Shown here: positions 51,901 through 60,900 of the stretch, piece by piece
Numbering within the stretch: position 1 is the first letter of the stretch
Layout: each line of letters opens with the position of its first letter
From: Liolophura sinensis
Lineage: Eukaryota > Mollusca > Polyplacophora > Chitonida > Chitonidae
Reading direction: 5' to 3'
Assembly (NCBI RefSeq): GCF_032854445.1
Contig: NC_088296.1
Location: 17,409,485 to 17,473,484 of the forward strand
DNA: 64,000 nt
Notes under the pieces: generated by a model
Told to the model about the DNA's origin: nothing
The model's input: the letters and a program-made list of their open reading frames with translations, nothing else
Database searches by the model: none
Program-made: the position numbers and the translations under genes

Positions 51901-54900
51901 GTGTCCCAAAAAATTAGGACCGTCAGGGTATCGTTCATGATTTCTGAAGTATACATTTACATGGTATGCTAATTAGGCCCTTTGTATATACATGTAGGTC
52001 TACATCTGCAAGACACTCACTTGTAAAGCAGTTGTATTTCTTGTTCAGTCCCTTGAACACAGCATTCATCACACGGGTTATGTTGTCTTTACTGCAGGGG
52101 GAGAACTCGCTGTTGTGAAGACGGTCTCCGGATGTTGCACTGGAGAACATGATGTAGTTGCCGTCGTTGGACCCTGGTAAGCCTTTACCATATGGTGTGC
52201 ACAAGTCTCCTTTGTCGTGCTGGAAATGCACAAAATCCACATTGGTGTATTTGCTTATTTATTTATTTCTTTATACACAAAACCCACACATTGCTGCAGC
52301 ACATGTATGTATTTGATGTGTCAGCTCACCTGTAAGAGATGACATGACTACCTAAGTTCAGTTCAATGTTTATTTATTTATTTCTTTATTTGATTGGTGT
52401 TTTACGCCGTACTCAAGAATATTTCACTTATTCTGTATACATATACAGTTCATTACAAAAGACCAATTTTACTGTTTTTGCTCCCACCTCAAACTACAAC
52501 GGGACATTTTGTGATAACTTCTCAAAACACACCTTGGTTTTGTAACTCTCCTGTTTTGGCAGTGAGTACATATTACACCAGGAAGTCACTATTCACATGG
52601 TTAGTGTGTAATTTGTACACACACTTGTGGCCGACATGCACACTGTGCATGCAGATAACAAAATCTATGTGCACAGGCACAAAAATACACGCACCAGTGC
52701 ATGTATGAACTGGCTATTTCAAACCTTGCATATGAAGTCTCAGGAGGTCAAAAGCACTCACATGAAATGAACAAAATTTGCTGACTTGTGTCTGACCAGG
52801 TAAGAACTACAGTACTTTAAAGCATACATGTACACATAGCCTAACGAATATATGGACTTCCATTTATTCAGTGAGCGACATTTTGGCATCGGTTCTAATA
52901 CTGTTATCAAGCAGTGGTGATAGCAGTGGGTATTTATTTATTTGATTGGTGTTTTACGCCAAACTTAAGAATACTTCACTTATATAACAGTGGCCAGCAT
53001 TATGGTCAGAGGAAACCGGGCAGAGCGCGGGTAAAACCCACGATCATCCGCAGGTTGCTGGCAGACCTTCCCCCATACGGCCGGACAGGAAGACAGCTTG
53101 AGCTGGACTTGAACTCACAGCGGCCGCATTGGTGAGAGGCTCCTTGGTCATTACACTGCGCTAATGCACTAACCAACTGAGCCACGGAGGCCCCGTGGGT
53201 ATTTAAAGAGACACTAAGTTGTTGCTTTCAACACATGGACAAAGAGGAAACATACAACAGATTGACAAGGCTGACAAGGGAGCGTTACACTGTTGATTAA
53301 GCAAATGAACAATACATGAAAAATACAATAGACTGACAAGACTGACAAGAGAGCGTTACACTGTTGATTAAACAAATGAACAATAGATGAAACATACAAT
53401 AGACGAAACATACATGAGATAAACAATAGACAATAACAACTATGGGTAAAGGTGTGAGTTAGAATGGGGTGGTAGTCTGGGGCCTGTCTGCTGAGACAAG
53501 ATCACTGTGGGCAGGGGGAAGTAGGAATCCATTGTCTCGGTTAATATGTGGCTTTGATCAGTGTATTTCCACCTAGCCACTCTTTAGATACCCATTGTTG
53601 TCACTAACTGATCACTATGCTTCATAATGGTATCAGTACCTACACAGAAACTTCGCCGACTCAATAAATGTGATTCCATACATCTTGTTATGTTATCCAA
53701 CTCAACTTCTAAATGCCACTGACAGAAGTCATACATGTAGCCATGTGGGTTTGTTCGTCCTGCATTTAAGAAATCCCCTCAACTTTTTTTGCTTCTTACA
53801 GTTTCAACACAGAATCTTACTACTTTTTTACAGTTTCACGCTTTTTACAGTTTCACGCTGAATCTTACCACTTCTTACAGTTTCCACATGGAATCTTACC
53901 GCTTCTTACAGTTTCACACAGAATCTTACCGCTACTTACAGTTTCACGCTTCTTACAGTTTCACGCTGAATCTTACCGCTTCTTACAGTTTCACCTGGAA
54001 TCTTACCGCTACTTACAGTTTCACGCTTCTTACAGTTTCACGCTGAATCTTACCGCTTCTTACAGTTTCACCTGGAATCTTACCGCTTCTTACAGTTTCA
54101 CACAAAATCTTACCGCTACTTACAGTTTCACGCTTCTTACAGTTTCACGCTGAATCTTACCGCTTCTTACAGTTTCACCTGGAATCTTACCACTTCTTAC
54201 AGTTTCACACAGAATCTTACCGCTACTTACAGTTTCACGCTTCTTACAGTTTCACGCTGAATCTTACTGCTTCTTACAGTTTCACGCAGAATCTTACCGG
54301 TGAGCCGAAGTTGTGTCCGACTTCATGAGCAAATGTGAGCTTGTGAGACTTTGGGCGGAACTGGCTTGCCGTAGTTGATAAGGGTGATAACTCCGGTGTT
54401 CAAACTTTTCCACACTTCATTCTTGCCCTCATCATATTTGGCATATCTCTCACAGATGCCGCCTTTAGCGTCTGTTAATAGAAAAGACAATAACTAACTC
54501 AACCTCAGTATTTTTGAAAGAGGGGTCCAATATTTATTTATTTATTTGATTGATATTTTACGACATGCTCAAGAATATTTCACTTGTACCACAGCAACAA
54601 GAATTATGGCGGGAGGAAACCGAGGAGAGCCCAGGGAAAACCCAAGATAATCTGCAGGTTGCTGTCAGATCTTCTCACTTACAACCAGAGAGGAAGCCAG
54701 CATGGGCTGGACTTGAACTCACGACAATCGCATTGGTAAGAGGCTCCTGAACTACTGAGCTGCACTTGCAAGTTACACGTAACCTCTATGCTACGAAGGT
54801 CCCGAGCTCTATTCATGAAGACAAGTTCATTTGTCTTATAACAACGTTTTTCAGTATTTTACCACAGTCACAATCAGTGACAAACATTCCCCAAACTTTT

Positions 54901-57900
54901 CGTGATCTGTACAGATCTGTATATATATATACATGTACTTTCTAAAGTTGCACTGAAAAAAAAAAAAAACATTCCAATTTTATAAATTCTTTGAAAATTG
55001 GTAACCCTATAATTATTAGTGTATTTCACTTATGTATTATATTTCAAGTAACAAATTTTGTTCGATTTCTGTCTGATTCCTTTACCTTATAGTGCCACTG
55101 ATTAGTGTTGTTGTTTTGTTGTTGTTTTTTTTGTTTAGTTTTATTATTTTTTTACAGTGAAAACTTACATATAAGTGTTGGCAACAAAAGTGTCATTTTT
55201 GGGTCTCTCTGTGCTCCCTGTGATGTTTTTCTATAAATGAAACTTTAGATAAAATACTGTAAAGTAACAATGATGCTGATTTGGTTGACATTTAAAATCG
55301 AATGTCAAAGGCTAACTAACTCACTTAATTATTTACTTTATTGTTTTGTTTTGTTTTTTCTTTTCTACATCATAATCGAGAATATTTCACATATACAAAC
55401 ATTCTCCAGCAATGTGGTGGGACTAAACCAGGCAGTGCCCAGGGGAACCCGCACGGCTCAGCAGGTTGTTAACACACCTTCCCACGTACGATGAAAGAGG
55501 TAGGCAGGCAGCATGAGCTGGATTCACAGCCATCGTATTGGTAAGATTTATTTATTTCATTATTTATCTGACTGGTGTTTTATGCCGTCCTCAAGAATAT
55601 TTCCCCACGACCTCCCTGGCAGATCTCCCTAAGTGACAGGCATTGGTGAAAGGTTCCTGGGTGATCATGCTGCCCTAGAACGCGCCAACCACAGAGGCCA
55701 CGGTGGTCCCAATACACCATACAATACCACTTCCCTTGTAACACAAAAGATTTGGTGCTCAACAAAAGTATCGTAATAAGGAGTGAGTGAGTGAGTGAGT
55801 GCTTGGGGTTTAACGTCGTGCTCAACAATTTTTCAGTCATATGACCATGAAGCAAATCCTTAGGGTGTATGTAATGTACCTCCTAGTTGCAGGATGGATT
55901 TCACTGCTCTTTTATCTAGTGCTCGCTTTACTCAGACGCCTTACTGAAGGCTAGTAAGCCGACCCGCCCGAGCCTTTATATTGATACGGGTCAACCAGTC
56001 GTTGCACTATCCCCTTCACGCTGAACCCCAAGCGAGGAGTTACATCTTCCTCTTTAAAAGTTTTAGGTGTGACTCGACCCAGGATTGATCTACTGCTCCC
56101 GAAGCAGATTATAATAAAGAAGAAGAGTATTCAAGTGCAGCAAACTCTTTGATAAATCAAAACCATTCAAGAAGTCAAAATAAAAACACTTCAATTCTAA
56201 GAGACAGAAATTTTTACACTGTAGCCACTTACTGCTAGGTGATCCAACCCAGGCCAATCCCAGAGTTCCCTGAGAGAAGTCTCGGTATGTGAACACGTAG
56301 GCCAGGCAGTAATCATCATGGTTACTCTGCGAGTTCAGGTTGAGGAAATTACTGACATCGATGTTTGGCTCGCAGAAAGATGTCTTAGAAGCTGTTCCAC
56401 ATTTCTCAGATTCACTAGTCATGACCTAAAGCAAAATGCAGAAAACAAAGCCCATTCAGAGAATTTCTGTCCCACGTAAAGACACACAAAACTTAGGTAT
56501 GGAACAAGAAGGTTTTTGAATCAAATCTGAGGGGCCACAAATTGAATCTGCGAACAAAATCAGAGACTATTTAAAATTATTATTGCAGGGAAACTAATGG
56601 CTAATTAGTATCAAAAACAGTCATTAATTACGCTCAAATGATGGACAGAGAAAGTTTCATCTTGATTTAACTTGAGAATAATTGCAAAATATAAACCTTC
56701 ACAAATGATGCACAGCAATCAAAGTGTAACAGACATACCCCAATAAATATCGGATCCTCACTGAAGTGTGGAAAAAAAAAAAAAAAACATTTACCTTTGT
56801 AACTCTGAAGACTGAAGGTTTACCCCCTCATAGTACATGTATTCTGGATCTAACTTTGTAACTTACAGCAGTCCTCTGAAGACTGCAGGTCACCTCCTTT
56901 ACATGTAACTTTGTAACTTACAGCAGTCCTCCGAAGACTGCAGGTCACCCCCTGTACATGTAACCCAGCTCTAAATTTGTAACTTATAGCAGTTCTCTGA
57001 AGACTGAAGGTCACTCCCTGTACATGTAACCCAGCTCTAACTTTGTAACTTACAGCAGTCATCTGAAGACTGCAGGTCATCCCATGTACATGTAACCCAG
57101 CTCTAACTTTGTAACTTACTGCAATGCTCTGGAGACTGAAGGTCATCACCTGTACATGTAACCCAGCTCTAACTTTGTAACTTACAGCAGTTCTCTGAAG
57201 ACTGAAGGTCACCCCTGTACATGTAACCCAGCTCTAACTTTGTAACTTACAGCAGTTCTCTGAAGGCTGAAGGTCACCCCCTGATAGTACATATATCCCG
57301 GATCTCCCGGATATGTCTCAAACTTTGTATCCATGTAGATCCGCTTGATCGCATCCACATGGCTTGCAAATAGGCTAAGGATTTCATCTTTAGCCTGCTC
57401 TGTATCCTGAAAAAAAAGTTATAAACCTTATTTATAAAATAATGCTCTTGATATGGGTGCCTAGAGGCAGTTTTACAGTCCATCAGGTGGACAAGGTTAT
57501 TATCATAGGATGAAGGTGTAGCTTGAAAATTAAGACATCTCTCACTAAGAAATCCACAATTCTGCCAGGTGTTGTTTATATACATGTTACACACTGGTTA
57601 TAACATATTTTCGGTCTTTCTGTAAAGTCAGCTGAATGTAAACTTCGACAAACACATATCTCTGACTGTGAAATGAACACTGCTGCCAGGTTATTGGCCA
57701 CGGACTACCCTACCAATGTGGCAGAGGTTATTGGTCACGGACTACTCTAGCAATGTGGCAGAGGTTATTGGCCACGGACTACCCTAGCAATGGGGCAGAG
57801 GTTATTGGCCAGGGACTACCTTATCAATGCGGCAGAGGTTATTGGCCACAGACTACCCTAGCAATGTGGCAGAGGTTATTGGTCACGGACTACCCTAGCA

Positions 57901-60900
57901 ATGGGGAAGAGGTTATTGGCCACGGACTACCCTAGCAATGGGGCAGAGGTTATTGGCCACGGACTACCCTGGCAATGCGGCAGAGGTTATTGGCCACAGA
58001 CTACCCTAGCAATGTGGCAGAGGTTATTGGCCACAGACTACCCTAGCAATGCGGCAGAGGTTATTGGTCACGGACTACCCTAGCAATGTGGCAGAGGTTA
58101 TTGGCCAGGGACTACCTTATCAATGCGGCAGAGGTTATTGGCCACAGACTACCCTAGCAATGTGGCAGAGGTTATTGCCACGGACTACCCTAGCAATGGG
58201 ATAGAGGTTATTGGCCACGGACTACCCTAGCAATGGGGAAGAGGTTATTGGCCACGGACTACCCTGGCAATGGGGCAGAGGTTATTGGCCACGGACTACC
58301 CTAGCAATGGGGCAGAGGTTATTGGCCACGGACTACCCTAGCAATGGGGCAGAGGTTATTGGCCAGGGACTACCTTATCAATGCGGCAGAGGTTATTGGC
58401 CACAGACTACCCTAGCAATGTGGCAGAGGTTATTGCCACGGACTACCCTAGCAATGGGATAGAGGTTATTGGCCACGGACTACCCTAGCAATGCGGCAGA
58501 GGTTATTCGCCACGGACTAACCTAGCAATGGGGCAGAGGTTATTGGCCACAGGACTTTACAAACTTCATGGCTTCGGTAAACCCTCCACTGTTGTTGTCA
58601 TTTTTATTTTTAAACAGTTATGTGGGTTCGGTCAGATTTTTCCCCTGTCTGCTTGCAAGGATTGCCTGTCCAAGAGATAGGTGAAAATGGATTCTTAATC
58701 AACGAAAACCCTTGAGCCAGGTATGAGTAAGATTGCTCTCGGGAAGGTTAAAAGGTTAAAATACCCTGTCATGAGTGAAATTTATCCCCCCCAAAAAAGA
58801 CCAGAGGCAGACAGTGCACGATCATAAACAACATTTACGCAAAGATAGACCGCAATTCGAAACTTAACAATTTTTTCAGTCATATGACGATGAGGCAAAT
58901 ATACATATACTACATCTTCTCGTGGAATGGTGAGTCCATGCCGCCAGAGTGCTGCCGCCACTAAAGTATCATGCCTACGACACTGGATATGACACCCCAC
59001 CCAGTCACATTATACTTACACTGGACCAACCAGTCCTGCTTCCTTGCTCTAACCTTTCAGTCATGTCAGTTCTGAGTGACAAGTAAGGCAGCAACAGGTA
59101 AATTTTTTTTTAAGTCTCTGGTATGACCTGATCTGGGACTGAGCCCAGGTCTCCCGACTTCAAGGCATTAGGCCACTGAAGCAGTTGAATAAGACTGTAA
59201 TTGGAGGCAAGGTACCAGCCACTTACATATTTCAATGTACCAGTCATGTAGTTCATCAACATTGGGTCAGACCTCAGAAATAGGGTACAGGTGTTTTTCA
59301 GCGGATCTCCAATTTTTCCTGTTGACGTGGCTCGCTTCTCCCGATTATTTCCCCACAAATATTTGTCTGCAGGAGCCTCGGTTTCTGCTCGTTCATTTAC
59401 AGGTGCCTGTTTATCAAATCAAAACAAAAAAAAAAAGAAAGAAATAAATAAATAATAAAATTTACGACTTGCAGGATGTATGGGACGTATGTTTTTTTTT
59501 ATTTCTTGACCTCCAGTTTGTAATGTGTTCTAGCAAAAATACATGGAAAGTATAAAAAAGATTCTCAGATTTGATCTTTGGATGGGGAATGGCTTTAAAC
59601 TATAGTTCTTCAGAGGCCCTCTGTTGAGTCTGGAAATTATTTTTATTTAAAAATTTGTACTGACTGCACTGAATGTTGCTCTTTTCATATGCAACAAAGT
59701 TGAGGAATTAGGGAATGCACTGGTAAAGTACTTCATGTCTTTGTGACATTGGGTAATAGAATTTTTTTTTTTTTTGATTGGTGTTTTACGCCGTACACAA
59801 GGATATTTCACTTATACGACGGCGGCCAGCATTATGGTGGGTGGAAACCGGGCAGAGCCCAGGGGAAACCCATAACCATCAGCAGGTTGCGGACAAACCT
59901 TCCAAGGTACGGTCGGAGAGGAAACCAGCATGAGCTGGACTTGAACTCACAGCGACCGCATTGGTGAGAGACTCCTGGGTCATTACGCTGCGCTAGCGCG
60001 TTAACCAACTGAGCCACGGAGGCCCTGGATAATAGAGATAGATATCATAGTTCTCAGTATAAAAGCGACAACGCACACACTGAGAAAATCATAAAAGCAC
60101 CCCCAAGTTATTAATTTTGATCTATCCCAGCAGTACCTGCACCTCCACAGCCAGATCCTGCTTTGCCTTTTAATCACGGGGTGCATGGTGTTCGAGTATT
60201 TCCGACTACTTTAAAACAGCACATCCCACTGCCTCGTAAAAATTTGACAATAAAAATTGATAAATAGACTGACCAAATACATCAGTAGAACATGGCTCTG
60301 GGGATATAGGTTTATTTCCACCCCTCTTCACGACTAACTTTCTATTTCTTCTCTTTTCTTTTTAGGCCACAAGTGAAACAGTTATAGCTTACTTTCTGTC
60401 ATGAACTACAACATCTCTTCCATAATACTGATAATCATCAACATTTTCTTTGCTGTGAGACAGACAACCCTACATGTCAGTCCCCTCATTGACCAAATTG
60501 TTGTACTGTAATTCTTCAAGCTTTTCGCACGTTTGCAAGGTGTCTATTCAAACATAGTATGAAGGCTTTTCTCTGTGTTAACTGATAAAGTCATACTTTT
60601 TGTGAATCCCTGATATTAGCCAATCCAACACAATGTAGTTTTGCCCCCAAAATGACATTATAAATGTGCATAAATTGCACTGAAAGATGCTCTTTCGTAA
60701 GTGAAGAGGTTAATGGAATAAAGCTGCTCACATATCGCCTTTGTCTGTTATCGTTGACGGCAGAATTAGCAATTTTATCCATCCAGTCATTGGCATGGTC
60801 CAGACCACATCGTGCGTGACTCTCACCCTCAGCTGAACGCCGATGTCTGCAAAACACAAACATGATCACAGCATTACGATGAGCTCCATGGACAAGTATT

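Noticed and set aside
57753-58462. Repeated open frames ([13 protein letters not shown])
   Set aside because: 37-bp minisatellite read in a frame that happens to be open.
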